Shown piece after piece: positions 35,229 through 43,699 of a stretch of 64,000 nucleotides of DNA. A program made the position numbers and the translations under genes. The first letter of the stretch is position 1, and every line of letters begins with the position of its first letter. The notes below the pieces were generated by a model. It was given only the letters and a program-made list of their open reading frames with translations, did no database searches and was not told the origin of the DNA. This stretch comes from Phycicoccus sp. Soil802. Its GTDB lineage: Bacteria; Actinomycetota; Actinomycetes; Actinomycetales; Dermatophilaceae. The stretch is taken from positions 370,782-434,781 of the forward strand of contig NZ_LMSS01000007.1 of assembly GCF_001429605.1 (NCBI RefSeq), given 5' to 3'.

Positions 35229-36157
35229 CAGATCGCTGCCTTTCGGATCTGCCGGTAGAGGAGGGTGGCGATGACCACCAGCACGACGGTCATCATGAAC
35301 GCGACCGCGACTCCGAGGCCGACTTGCTGGTTCTGGAAGACGGTTCTGTAGGCGAGGACGACCAGGGAGTTGGTGGCGTCGATCGGACCACCGCCGGTGA
35401 GCAAGAAGATGGTCGGGAAGTCGTTGACGCAGAAGATCGTCATGAGGATCCATGAGATGTACGTGGACCGGGCGATGATCGGCAGGGTGATCCAGCGCAG
35501 CTGCTGTGGGCTGCTCGCGCCGTCCATTCTGGCCGCCTCGTAGACGGTCTCGTCGACGCTGGCCAGGGCTGCGCTGGACATCAGCATCATGAACGGGAAG
35601 CTGACCCACACCTTGAACACGCAGACCAGAATCCGGGCCCAGGTCGGATCGGCGAGGAACAGCGGCGGGGCGAGGCCGAGGTTCTCGAACAGCATGGGAA
35701 TTGGGCTGGAGCTGGTAGCGACCAGCCAGTTGATCGCGGTCGAGGAGACGACGATGGGCACGACCCAGGGCAGCAGCAGCAGCACCTTGAAGATGCCACC
35801 GGCAGGTATGCGGGTGCGCAGAAGCAGCGCCAGCCCAAGCCCGATGATCCAGCTGCCGAAGACCCCGACCACCGTGAAGACCACGGTGAACCCGGCGGCC
35901 TTCCAGAACGTGGGGCTGTTCAGGTTGTCGATGTAGTTCTGCAGCCCCACGAACTGCCCGGGGTTGATCAGGGTGCCATCGTGTAGCGACTGCCGGAACG
36001 CCTGGATGAGCGGCCACCCATGGATCAGCAGCAGCAGCACGATGGACGGCAGAGCCAGGAAGAACATGGTCCACGTACCGGGCTTGAACCGTCGCCCGCC
36101 CGGCGTCCCGGGGGCACGCCTCTCCCGGGTCGACGTGGCCGTGGTCGTGGACGTCAT
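35228..36157 (-). CDS. Sugar ABC transporter permease, MalF type
   Basis: A 309-residue permease: basic N-terminal tail, six hydrophobic segments, and the EAA loop VYEAARMDGASSPQQLRWI. It follows the substrate-binding protein by a single base and overlaps the MalG-type gene. Imports the glucoside or a derived oligosaccharide recognised by the lipoprotein. Confidence 0.9.
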   Translation of the reverse strand: MTSTTTATSTRERRAPGTPGGRRFKPGTWTMFFLALPSIVLLLLIHGWPLIQAFRQSLHDGTLINPGQFVGLQNYIDNLNSPTFWKAAGFTVVFTVVGVFGSWIIGLGLALLLRTRIPAGGIFKVLLLLPWVVPIVVSSTAINWLVATSSSPIPMLFENLGLAPPLFLADPTWARILVCVFKVWVSFPFMMLMSSAALASVDETVYEAARMDGASSPQQLRWITLPIIARSTYISWILMTIFCVNDFPTIFLLTGGGPIDATNSLVVLAYRTVFQNQQVGLGVAVAFMMTVVLVVIATLLYRQIRKAAI

Positions 36158-36158
36158 G

Positions 36159-37487
36159 TCACGACTTCACGATGCTGGACAGGCCCTGCTGCAGGGTCGT
36201 CAGCGCCGACTTGGCGTCGGTCCGCCCGCCGAGGACCGCTTGGGCGAACTGGTTCAGCGGCTGGCTGCCGTCGACCTGGCCGATCGCGCCGAACAGCTTG
36301 TCCGAACGTGCGCCAAAGGTCTTGGCAACCGGCTGGTACTCCTTGACCACCTTCGCCTTGGCCTCGTCCTTCTGGAACTCGGGCAGGTCGACGATGGACT
36401 GCAACACGGGGAGAGCGCTGATGACGCCCTGCTGCCAGTACGACTTCATGTTCTTGATGTAGTAGGACACGAACGCCTCAGTCGCCTGCTGGGACGGGGT
36501 GTTGGTGTACATCATGATGCTGTTGACGTACGCCAGGATTGCCTTGTCGCCGTGCGGACCTGTCAACGGGCTGGCAACCACCAAGTCTCCGGTGGTGTCT
36601 CCGATCGAGTCGTTGAGGCCCGCAGTGTGAATGCCGAACGCGTTCTTCTTGTTCTTCCATTGGGCAAGGAGATTGTCCGCGGAGTAGCTGACTGAGGCAC
36701 GGTCGCTGATGCCGGCCTTGACCAGCTCGATGACGAAGTCGATGGCCTCGACGTTGCGCTCGTTGAGCAGGTCGAGCTTGCCGTCGGGCGAGAAGATGCC
36801 GCCGCCGTTGTTGATCATCATCATGACGATCCCCTGGACACCGAAGCTGTTGCCTGCTCCCGCCCCCAAACCGAAGCCGAAGTAGCCCTTCTTCTTCAGT
36901 GCGGCCCCGGCGGTCATCAGCTCATCCCATGTTGTGGGGATCGTCGCGCCGGCGTCGTCGAACAGGGACTTGCGGTACCACCAGACCCGGTAGTCGGACT
37001 GCCAGGGGACGCCGACGTATCCCTTGTCGGTCTTCATCGCCTCGATCGTGCCGGGGAGGAAGTCCTTCTTGAAGCCTTCCTTCTCCCACGTCGAGATGAG
37101 GTTGTCGGCCATGGCGATGTAGCCCTGGTCGGCGAACTGGAAGGCCTGGAACCCGCCGCCGGAGCTCGCCGCGGGACCGGTCTTGGATGCCAGTGCCGAG
37201 GAGAACGTGGTCGTGAAGTTGTTCCACTGGATTCGTTGCAACGCCGCCCCTGGCAGCCCCTTCGCCGGCTTGTATGCAGCGACCAGAGCCTGCGAGGCCT
37301 TGTCGTACGTGCCTGTGGACCATGGCATGTCCCAGAACTTCAACGTCCCGGCGGCGCCACCGGAGCCGGTCTGGGTTTTCGACTCGGCGCAGGCCGCCAA
37401 CCCTGGGATGAGGGCCAGGCCCGCAGCCGCGCCTGTGACCTTGAGAAAGCCGCGTCGGGAGAAGTCGGGGATGCTCAGGTTGCTCAT
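36159..37487 (-). CDS. Tat-type sugar-binding lipoprotein (CUT1)
   Basis: A 442-residue extracellular binding protein. The N-terminus combines a twin-arginine motif SRRGFLKV with a lipobox LAAC (Cys 33), indicating Tat export followed by lipid anchoring. The binding domain has LKFWDMPWSTGTYDKA, VPWQSDYRVWWYRKS and GAGAGNSFGVQGI. ATG 37487 has GAGAGGAACC ahead. It would recognise the glycoside fed to the Gfo/Idh/MocA and TIM-barrel enzymes on both sides of the transporter. Confidence 0.88.
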   Translation of the reverse strand: MSNLSIPDFSRRGFLKVTGAAAGLALIPGLAACAESKTQTGSGGAAGTLKFWDMPWSTGTYDKASQALVAAYKPAKGLPGAALQRIQWNNFTTTFSSALASKTGPAASSGGGFQAFQFADQGYIAMADNLISTWEKEGFKKDFLPGTIEAMKTDKGYVGVPWQSDYRVWWYRKSLFDDAGATIPTTWDELMTAGAALKKKGYFGFGLGAGAGNSFGVQGIVMMMINNGGGIFSPDGKLDLLNERNVEAIDFVIELVKAGISDRASVSYSADNLLAQWKNKKNAFGIHTAGLNDSIGDTTGDLVVASPLTGPHGDKAILAYVNSIMMYTNTPSQQATEAFVSYYIKNMKSYWQQGVISALPVLQSIVDLPEFQKDEAKAKVVKEYQPVAKTFGARSDKLFGAIGQVDGSQPLNQFAQAVLGGRTDAKSALTTLQQGLSSIVKS

Positions 37488-37545
37488 GATGGTTCCTCTC
37501 GTGGATGTGCATGGATGTCGAGCCAGTTGGGTCGGGGTAGAGGGG

Positions 37546-38340
37546 CTATTGCGGTGGAAGGACGTTGTTGACCAAGGTCAGCTCCGCTCTCAGCTCGACT
37601 AAGTCCGTGGTCAGCGTGGCCCCGGTAACGGCGGCATGTAGTCGGCGCCAACCCGCACGGTGTGAGGTCTCCCAGAGGGTCGGCATCGTGGTGGCTCCGC
37701 TCGGCGTGGTGCGGACCAGCACAGCAGGGCGGGCGGTGGCGGGGTCCGGCAGGACAAGCTCCACCGAGGCGTTGGCGGCCAGTCCCCGAACTCGAAGCGA
37801 GGGCGGAGCGCCGGAGGTGACGTGGGCACTGAGAAGTACGAACGATCCTGCAGTCGTCGAAGCGCGGAGGTAGTAGCCGCTGCCGTTCCAGCTCAGTCGG
37901 TGGAGGTCGACCACGGGCTGACCGACGCGGCGCAGCGTGGCCAGCTGGTCGAGGAGGGTGGCGCCCAGATTCGACTCTTGTTGATCCGTGGCCGCGATCT
38001 CGATCATCCCTTCGGCGGGCCAGCCGACGAACGCCTCAGCCGCCGCGGCCAGGGCAGGGTTACCCGCGAACCGGTAGTCGACGACCACCGGAACCGAGAG
38101 GTCGTCGGGTACCTGGTTCGCCGGGACGGGAGTCGGTTCGACAATCAGCAGGCCACGGAGGTCGTGGAGAAGGCATTCGGCGGTTCGCTGCGGCCAGTCG
38201 GGCCCCCCGTGGACGACGAACAGATCGGCCGCGTTCTCGGATGCTTTGGCCACCAACGAGATCGGTAGGGATGCGATCACGGGAAGGACGTCGCCGGCGA
38301 CGGCTTCGTCAGGTCCGGCGCTGACCCTCAGGGCGGTCAT
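37546..38340 (-). CDS. Unrecognised 264-residue protein of the glucoside operon
   Basis: I do not recognise a family with confidence. There is no signal peptide and no long hydrophobic segment. The first half has an alpha/beta feel (LFVVHGGPDWPQRTAECLLH, LLIVEPTPVPANQ, VPVVVDYRFAGNPALAAAA), and this last phrase resembles the region after EKP in Gfo/Idh/MocA enzymes; but there is no GxGxxG nucleotide motif and no EKP. The second half is rich in beta-type sequence (GYYLRASTTAGSFVLLSAHV). Its ATG overlaps the stop of the Gfo/Idh/MocA gene, suggesting a subunit made in step with that enzyme. It may be a degenerate dehydrogenase-like partner. Confidence 0.55.
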   Translation of the reverse strand: MTALRVSAGPDEAVAGDVLPVIASLPISLVAKASENAADLFVVHGGPDWPQRTAECLLHDLRGLLIVEPTPVPANQVPDDLSVPVVVDYRFAGNPALAAAAEAFVGWPAEGMIEIAATDQQESNLGATLLDQLATLRRVGQPVVDLHRLSWNGSGYYLRASTTAGSFVLLSAHVTSGAPPSLRVRGLAANASVELVLPDPATARPAVLVRTTPSGATTMPTLWETSHRAGWRRLHAAVTGATLTTDLVELRAELTLVNNVLPPQ

Positions 38341-39401
38341 CGGACACCAGCTGGCTCGGGGCTGCTCGCTAGGGCGCTAGATGCCTTTGCGGAGAGGTCA
38401 AGGGCGAACGTCAGATCTGCAATCAGATCCGTCGGGGAAAAGTGGGCCGGCTCGCCGTGAGCGATGTCGTACAGGTGCTGCCACTGCTCGACGTACCCGT
38501 TCCGCCCGCTCGGCGCGAAATGCACCTGCTTGCCGGCTGAGCTGATGGCTGCCTCGGCGGAGCCGGCTTGAACATAGGAGGGCGTGAACTTGATTGAGCC
38601 GACGCGGTCGTCTGCGTATACCTCCAACAACCAGTTTGGGCTCCAGTTGTCAGACATGTGTGCGTGCAGCTCAACGACCTGGTCGCCACAGGAGAACACG
38701 ACCAGATATCCGAACGGGTTCAGCGCCTGCGCCGTGTGCACGACGATGCCGTCTGTTGTGCTCAGGAAGGCACGGATCAAAGGAAGGTCGTGGATGGCGA
38801 GGCCCAAGATCCCGCCACGAAGCCGGTTTGCGCGGTCGTCGACCGAGTTCGGGGGGGAGGGCTCCTGTGGCGGTTGGCGGTTGGCCACTTCCGTGGCGAA
38901 GTCCTCAAAGCGAGTGTTGGGCGGCAGAACCACAGAGCAGCGGATGTGAGATGCGCTCCCTCGAGCTGGCCCCCAGGCCTTGGTGAACGAGACCCAACCG
39001 GGGTCGTAGGTGTGCATGGCGCCGACGATGATGGGCACACCGGTCTCCTGTGAGACTTGCGCGATCCGTGACGCTTCATCGGAGGTGGTCGCAAACGGCT
39101 TTTCGCACAACACCGCTCGCTTACCTGCCCGGCAGGCGGCGATGACCTGCTCGGCGTGGAACTGGTGGGGGCTGCATACCGCGACGACGTCCACCTCGGT
39201 GTCTTCCAACACTTCGTCGACCGACGTGGTTCCTCGAGCGCCGACTCGGGCGGCGACCCCGTCGGCGGTTGCCTCACTGACGTCCATCACCGCGCGCACG
39301 GTGAAGAGGTCGGTCAGTCGCGCCAACGCAGGTAGGTGGATGGCCTGCGTCACCGGGCCGCTTCCCAGAAAGCCGACACCGAGCGTGGAGGAGGCCGTCA
39401 T
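38337..39401 (-). CDS. Gfo/Idh/MocA-family oxidoreductase
   Basis: A 354-residue dehydrogenase with Rossmann motif GVGFLGSGPVTQAIHLPAL at 8-26, CSPHQFHAEQVI, CEKPFATT with the catalytic lysine, and GGILGLAIHDLPLIRAF. Distinct from the second oxidoreductase of the operon (32161-33288). It lies between a TIM-barrel gene and the unrecognised gene with ATGA overlaps on both sides, forming a three-gene block that begins the operon. Confidence 0.83.
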   Translation of the reverse strand: MTASSTLGVGFLGSGPVTQAIHLPALARLTDLFTVRAVMDVSEATADGVAARVGARGTTSVDEVLEDTEVDVVAVCSPHQFHAEQVIAACRAGKRAVLCEKPFATTSDEASRIAQVSQETGVPIIVGAMHTYDPGWVSFTKAWGPARGSASHIRCSVVLPPNTRFEDFATEVANRQPPQEPSPPNSVDDRANRLRGGILGLAIHDLPLIRAFLSTTDGIVVHTAQALNPFGYLVVFSCGDQVVELHAHMSDNWSPNWLLEVYADDRVGSIKFTPSYVQAGSAEAAISSAGKQVHFAPSGRNGYVEQWQHLYDIAHGEPAHFSPTDLIADLTFALDLSAKASSALASSPEPAGVR

Positions 39402-40291
39402 GACGCGATCACGTCGAAAGCTGGGTTGGCCTCGAAGTAGCTCAGGCCCGCACGGGCGCTCTCAACCCGCGACGGCAGGTTCGGTACATCTACCTCAAGG
39501 ACCGCCCACCCGTCGAAGCCTTCCAGGGCAGCGATCACCGCGTCGAGGTCGACGTCGCCACGTCCGGGCTCGGTCCACACGTGGCGCACAGAGGTCGCAT
39601 CTTGGTAGTTGTCCCTTCGTTCGCGGGCGGTTGCGGCTGCGGCTGCGTCGACATCCTTGATGTGAACGCAGGCCACGCGAGTCGCGTAGGCCTTGATCAG
39701 GCGCCCCGGATCGGCGCCGCCCCAGAACAGATGCCCCGTGTCGGGACCGAACGCCAAGGCCGAACCCTCGGACCAGTCCAGTACGGCCCGGATCTCTTCC
39801 TCGGTCTCCACCCACGAGCCGACGTGCGAGTGCAACGCGGCGGTGACTCCTTCCGACTGCATGACCTCAGCGGCCGCCACAATGCCGTCAGTGAGCCGCC
39901 TCAGTCGTTCGTGGTCTGGGAGGTGCCCGACAGCCGGACGAGCCATTCGCTCGGTCGCCATCTCGGACGCGATGAACATCTCAGAGAGGCCGAGCTCGAG
40001 GTGTACTTCGGCGGCGCGGCGGGCCCGCTCGAGGACCTCGGCCCCGGAACCCACGTCGGCAAAGTGCTCGGAGAAGTACCCGGGGGCCGGCACGAACCCG
40101 TAGTCCGCGAGCGTCTGGCGGTAACCGACGACCGTCATGTCGTCAGGGACCTGGGCGTGTAGCGCGCGGAACCCCACCTCACGCAGGTCAGCCAAAGCGT
40201 CGACCAGGACCGTGCGGCTCAGCTGGAACCGGCCGTCGCTGAGCACCCACGGCAGCGGGTTGACGGCGACCTTCATCGTCTGACCAGACAT
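39398..40291 (-). CDS. Sugar phosphate isomerase/epimerase (IolE-like TIM barrel)
   Basis: A 297-residue metal-dependent TIM barrel similar in layout to inosose dehydratase IolE: start MKVAVNPLPW, ALHSHVGSWVETEEEI, FGPDTGHLFWGGADP, CVHIKDVDAAA with metal ligands, and TEPGRGDVDLDAVIAALEGF. Start 40291 is preferred because AAGGACA lies ahead, whereas the ATG 15 bases inside has none. First gene of the glucoside operon, divergent from the ROK regulator. It could dehydrate, epimerise or cleave a keto-sugar made by the adjoining dehydrogenase. Confidence 0.83.
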   Translation of the reverse strand: MSGQTMKVAVNPLPWVLSDGRFQLSRTVLVDALADLREVGFRALHAQVPDDMTVVGYRQTLADYGFVPAPGYFSEHFADVGSGAEVLERARRAAEVHLELGLSEMFIASEMATERMARPAVGHLPDHERLRRLTDGIVAAAEVMQSEGVTAALHSHVGSWVETEEEIRAVLDWSEGSALAFGPDTGHLFWGGADPGRLIKAYATRVACVHIKDVDAAAAATARERRDNYQDATSVRHVWTEPGRGDVDLDAVIAALEGFDGWAVLEVDVPNLPSRVESARAGLSYFEANPAFDVIAS

Positions 40292-40444
40292 CGGTGTCCT
40301 TGTCCTTGCGCCAGCGGGGGTGCGAGTCGGCGAGGCGGGGTTGGCCTCGGCACTTCCATCGCGCGATCCGGTGTGGGTAGCGGTTCTGCGGTGTGACGCC
40401 GAACATATGGACCTGAGAGCCAAAAGTCAAGGTTTTGCCCGCAA

Positions 40445-40470
40445 GGGATGTAACCCCGAGGGATGTAACC
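40445..40470. promoter_or_regulatory. Direct repeat GGGATGTAACC ahead of the ROK regulator
   Basis: GGGATGTAACC occurs at 40445-40455 and 40460-40470, a 15-base period, in the 211-base divergent region between the glucoside operon and the ROK gene. Likely a regulator site, by position. The binding protein is unproven. Confidence 0.45.
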
Positions 40471-40502
40471 TTGGCTGCGCCCGACCACCCTTCGGAGGAA
40501 AC

Positions 40503-41774
40503 GTGTCAAAACGGCTCGCCAGTACCCCACCTGTCGCGTCCAGCGATACCCACCTCGAGCAGGTGCTACGGCTGATCCTCGAGGGCAGCGCGAATACCCG
40601 ACCCGACCTCGTCCGGGTGACCGGCCTCAGCCGAAAGATCGTCATTCAGCGGGTTGATCAGCTCATCGCGATGAGCCTCGTCCGCGAGGGTCCGACGGTC
40701 GCTTCCACTGGGGGACGACCACCTGGTCGGCTTGACTTCGTCGCGGACGCCGGCAGCGTGCTCGCGGTCTCGCTAGGAGCCACCGGCCTGACGGCCGCTA
40801 TCACCGACCTTTCCGGCCATGTCCTGGCGACGCGTCATCGCCGGTTGCCGTTGGGAGCACGTCCCGACGTGGCACTGGCAGCCGCAGAGGCGGTCTTCAC
40901 GCGGTTGCTTGAGGACCGCCCGACAAAGGCTCGTGGCCCTCTGCGCGGAATCGGTGTCGGCGTGCTCGGCCCGGTCGGACCCGACGGTCTGACCATGGAT
41001 ACGACGCGCGACGGGGGATGGGCTGGCTTCTCTGTGGCCGACTGGTTCAGCTCTAAGTACAACGTGCCCGTGTGGGTCGACAACGAGGTCAACATGATGG
41101 CCGCAGGCGAGGCGCGCGAGCGTTCTACCGATGGGTGTCGGAACATGCTGTATGTGAAGATGGGTACCGGAATTGGTGCGGGACTGATCAGCGACGGAGT
41201 CCTCTACCGCGGCGCCTCAGGTGTGGCCGGCGAGATCGGCCACATGACGATTTCCAACGATCGGTCCTTGGTCTGCTGGTGCGGCAACTCCGGGTGCCTG
41301 GGCACCTTGGCAAGCGGGCGAGCGATCACCAAGTTCGGTATCGCCGCGATGCGCAAAGGAGACAGCCCATTCCTTGAGGGGATGCCGCCGCGTCAGATCC
41401 GGGACGAGCACATCGTTGCCGGCGCGCTCGCCGGTGATGAAGCATGCGCCCAGATCATGGCGCGGGCAGGTGAAGCCCTTGGCCTTGCTGTCGCCGGGGC
41501 AACGAACTTGATCAACCCGGCCTTGATCGTCATCGGGGGCCGCGTAGGAGGCAAGGCGGGACACCTCCTGACAGAACCGGTCCGTCAATCTGTCGACAAG
41601 CGCTCATTTCCGCTCGCGACGGAGAGTCTGCAGATCGAGAGTTCACAGAACGCAAACATCGCTGGCGTCGCTGGTAGCGCCGACACGGTGATCCGCGGGC
41701 TACTTTCCGGCGAACAGCTCGAGGCGTGGCAGACGGCCGTTGATGATCCCTCTATGGAGCCGGCTGCTGGATAG
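40503..41774 (+). CDS. ROK-family transcriptional regulator (NagC/XylR type)
   Basis: A 423-residue regulator: N-terminal winged helix (TRPDLVRVTGLSRKIVIQRV), then the ROK sugar-kinase-like domain with GVGVLGPVGPDGL, GTGIGAGLISDGVLYRGASG, GEIGHMTI and the zinc cluster CWCGNSGCLG. The GTG start at 40503 follows GGAGGA closely. Divergent from the glucoside operon, which it probably represses until a sugar binds. No full ATP-binding kinase motif is expected in this regulator class. Confidence 0.88.
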   Translation: MSKRLASTPPVASSDTHLEQVLRLILEGSANTRPDLVRVTGLSRKIVIQRVDQLIAMSLVREGPTVASTGGRPPGRLDFVADAGSVLAVSLGATGLTAAITDLSGHVLATRHRRLPLGARPDVALAAAEAVFTRLLEDRPTKARGPLRGIGVGVLGPVGPDGLTMDTTRDGGWAGFSVADWFSSKYNVPVWVDNEVNMMAAGEARERSTDGCRNMLYVKMGTGIGAGLISDGVLYRGASGVAGEIGHMTISNDRSLVCWCGNSGCLGTLASGRAITKFGIAAMRKGDSPFLEGMPPRQIRDEHIVAGALAGDEACAQIMARAGEALGLAVAGATNLINPALIVIGGRVGGKAGHLLTEPVRQSVDKRSFPLATESLQIESSQNANIAGVAGSADTVIRGLLSGEQLEAWQTAVDDPSMEPAAG

Positions 41775-41891
41775 TGCGTACTGCGCCTGAGCGAGTGGCT
41801 TGGCGTTCCCGGCAACCGGTCGTCAACAGGTCGCTGGTGGCATCCTGGGCTGGCGGCTCGAGGGTCTTTGGGGTCGTGCCGGGATGCGTTC

Positions 41892-42929
41892 TCAGTGGGA
41901 TCTGCCCGGGCCCGCTGCGGGCGGCTGCTCTGGGCCTTCTCCCGCACGGTGATGGAAGGGTGCCGCTTCAGTGGCCAGTGCGGTCAGCGCGTCGAGCTGC
42001 GCCGGTTCGAGCTCGACTTCGGCTGCCGTGGCGTTGGCCTGCAGCTCTTCAATGGTTTCGGCGCCGACGATGGCAGAGGCGACCGCCGGGCGGGACAGCA
42101 ACCAAGCCAACGACACCTGGTACGGCCGCAGCTCCCAGTTGCGGCTGAGCCGGTCGACTTCGCGGCCGATAGCGATTTCGGCGGCGGTGAAGCCTGCTCC
42201 GGAAAAGCGTCGGTCGCCTGCCACCTCGCGGTCCAGAACTCCAAGGTCAGCTAGCAGCCCGCCATGCAGCGGAGCGTAGGGGACGAGGGACAGACCGAAC
42301 TGCTCGCAGGCCGGTGCGAGTTCGCGTTCGGCTGCCCGGTCGATGAGGTTGTACTTCACCTGAGCGGCAACGGGCGCCTGATGACGCCGGTCGTCAGCGA
42401 TCCACAGAGCTTGGATGATCTGCCAGGCGGGATGGTTGGACAAGCCGACATAGCGGATCTTACCTTGCCTGATGAGATCGTCGTACGCCCCAAGGGTCTG
42501 CTCCAGCGGTGTGTCCGGATCGGGGTCGTGGGCGTAATACAGGTCGATGTAGTCCGTTTCCAGGCGACGCAGGCTGGTCTCGACCTGGCGGAAGATGTGG
42601 CGCCGCGACAGGCCTCGGTCGTTGATGTTCAGTCCGACGATGCCGTTGCACTTGGTAGCAATCACGATTTCGTCGCGGCGGCCGCGGAGGGCCTGGCCGA
42701 GGATCTGTTCGGCCGGTTCACGATCGGCGGCGGCTGGGGCGCCGGGCCGGTCGAAAACCGGCATGTTGCCGTACACGTCGGCGGTGTCGACGAAGTTGAT
42801 GCCAACGTCGATCGCAGCGCGAACGAGCCGATCGGCGTCTTTCGCGGCGGGAGCCACCCCGAAAGTGGCAGTTCCCAGACAGATCCGGGACACCTTCAAA
42901 CCTGTCGTACCGAGGACGGAGTACTTCAT
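41892..42929 (-). CDS. Aldo/keto reductase
   Basis: A 345-residue NADPH-dependent TIM-barrel reductase: GTATFG near the N-terminus, the catalytic tetrad region INFVDTADVYGN, IATKCNG with the lysine, and DYIDLYYAHDPD with the histidine; the cofactor end is SAIVGAETIEELQ. Start 42929 is preferred to 42935 because AAGGA is then seven bases ahead. Convergent with the ROK gene and alone in its unit. Substrate unknown; sugars or aldehydes are both possible. Confidence 0.87.
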   Translation of the reverse strand: MKYSVLGTTGLKVSRICLGTATFGVAPAAKDADRLVRAAIDVGINFVDTADVYGNMPVFDRPGAPAAADREPAEQILGQALRGRRDEIVIATKCNGIVGLNINDRGLSRRHIFRQVETSLRRLETDYIDLYYAHDPDPDTPLEQTLGAYDDLIRQGKIRYVGLSNHPAWQIIQALWIADDRRHQAPVAAQVKYNLIDRAAERELAPACEQFGLSLVPYAPLHGGLLADLGVLDREVAGDRRFSGAGFTAAEIAIGREVDRLSRNWELRPYQVSLAWLLSRPAVASAIVGAETIEELQANATAAEVELEPAQLDALTALATEAAPFHHRAGEGPEQPPAAGPGRSH

Positions 42930-43049
42930 CAGCATTTCCTTCTCTTATGCGGCGGGCAGGCCAGGCGGGAGTAGCCGCAACCTCAAGAGAAGCAGAATTG
43001 CCTAGGTGATGCGGTGCCGACGTCGAGTCTTGTGGCGACCATGCAGGGG

Positions 43050-43610
43050 CTAGGCGACGGCGCGGGCCCGAGGCTCGACCGCCACTAGCGCCTCCACTGC
43101 CGCGATCAGGCGGCTGACGACCTGCTCATCGCCCAGCACATCGACGTCCGTGGTGGTTTGCGAGAACTCGATGTGCTCCGGCACAACCGCACCCGCGATG
43201 GCTGCCGACCGACGAGCGTGGTCGTGCGCCCACCTACCGCCGTACTGGCTGGACGTCGTGCCTACCGCCGCGAACGGTTTGCCGGTGATTGCGCCGCGCC
43301 CGTAGGGCCGAGACAGCCAGTCGATTGCGTTGTTCAATACCGCTGGCATGGTGCCGTTGTACTCCGGCGTTACGGCCAACACCCCGTCGGCACCAGCCAC
43401 CAGCTCCCGCAGCCGCTGGGCAGAAGGCGGGACGGACGCGGCGTCGAGGTCCTGGTTGTAGAACGGGATCTCGCCCAGCCCGTCAGCGATCACGACCTCG
43501 ACGCCTTGCGGTGCGCGCTCGACGACCGCCTCGGCGACACGGCGATTGAACGAGTCTTTCCGCAGGCTTCCGACAAGCACAACAAGGCGGGTGGCGGCGC
43601 TAGTGGTCAT
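43050..43610 (-). CDS. NADPH-dependent FMN reductase (flavodoxin-like fold)
   Basis: A 186-residue quinone/azo-type FMN reductase: VGSLRKDSFNRRVAEA binds FMN phosphate, TPEYNGTMPAVLNNAIDWLS is the family signature, and GTTSSQYGG lies near the dimer interface. Cytoplasmic, uses NAD(P)H to reduce flavin or quinones. It is divergent from a TetR-family gene with a perfect 14-bp palindrome in between, so expression is probably derepressed by a small molecule. Confidence 0.9.
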   Translation of the reverse strand: MTTSAATRLVVLVGSLRKDSFNRRVAEAVVERAPQGVEVVIADGLGEIPFYNQDLDAASVPPSAQRLRELVAGADGVLAVTPEYNGTMPAVLNNAIDWLSRPYGRGAITGKPFAAVGTTSSQYGGRWAHDHARRSAAIAGAVVPEHIEFSQTTTDVDVLGDEQVVSRLIAAVEALVAVEPRARAVA

Positions 43611-43657
43611 GGTGGGCTCCTGAAGGCTGTGTGAGGGTTTGGCTTTACTGACCTAAA

Positions 43658-43671
43658 CGGACCATGGTCCG
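43658..43671. promoter_or_regulatory. TetR-type operator palindrome CGGACCATGGTCCG
   Basis: A perfect 14-base inverted repeat, CGGACCATGGTCCG, lies 48 bases from the FMN reductase start and 29 bases before the preferred TetR start. Size, symmetry and position are typical of a TetR-family operator controlling both divergent genes. Confidence 0.7.
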
Positions 43672-43699
43672 CTTATGTTCCCACCCCTACACTGCGGCC

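Noticed and set aside
35229..36074. A 573-codon permease starting at 36074
   Set aside because: The extra N-terminal half is an out-of-frame reading of the MalF-type gene; the TGATG junction fixes the true start at 35228.
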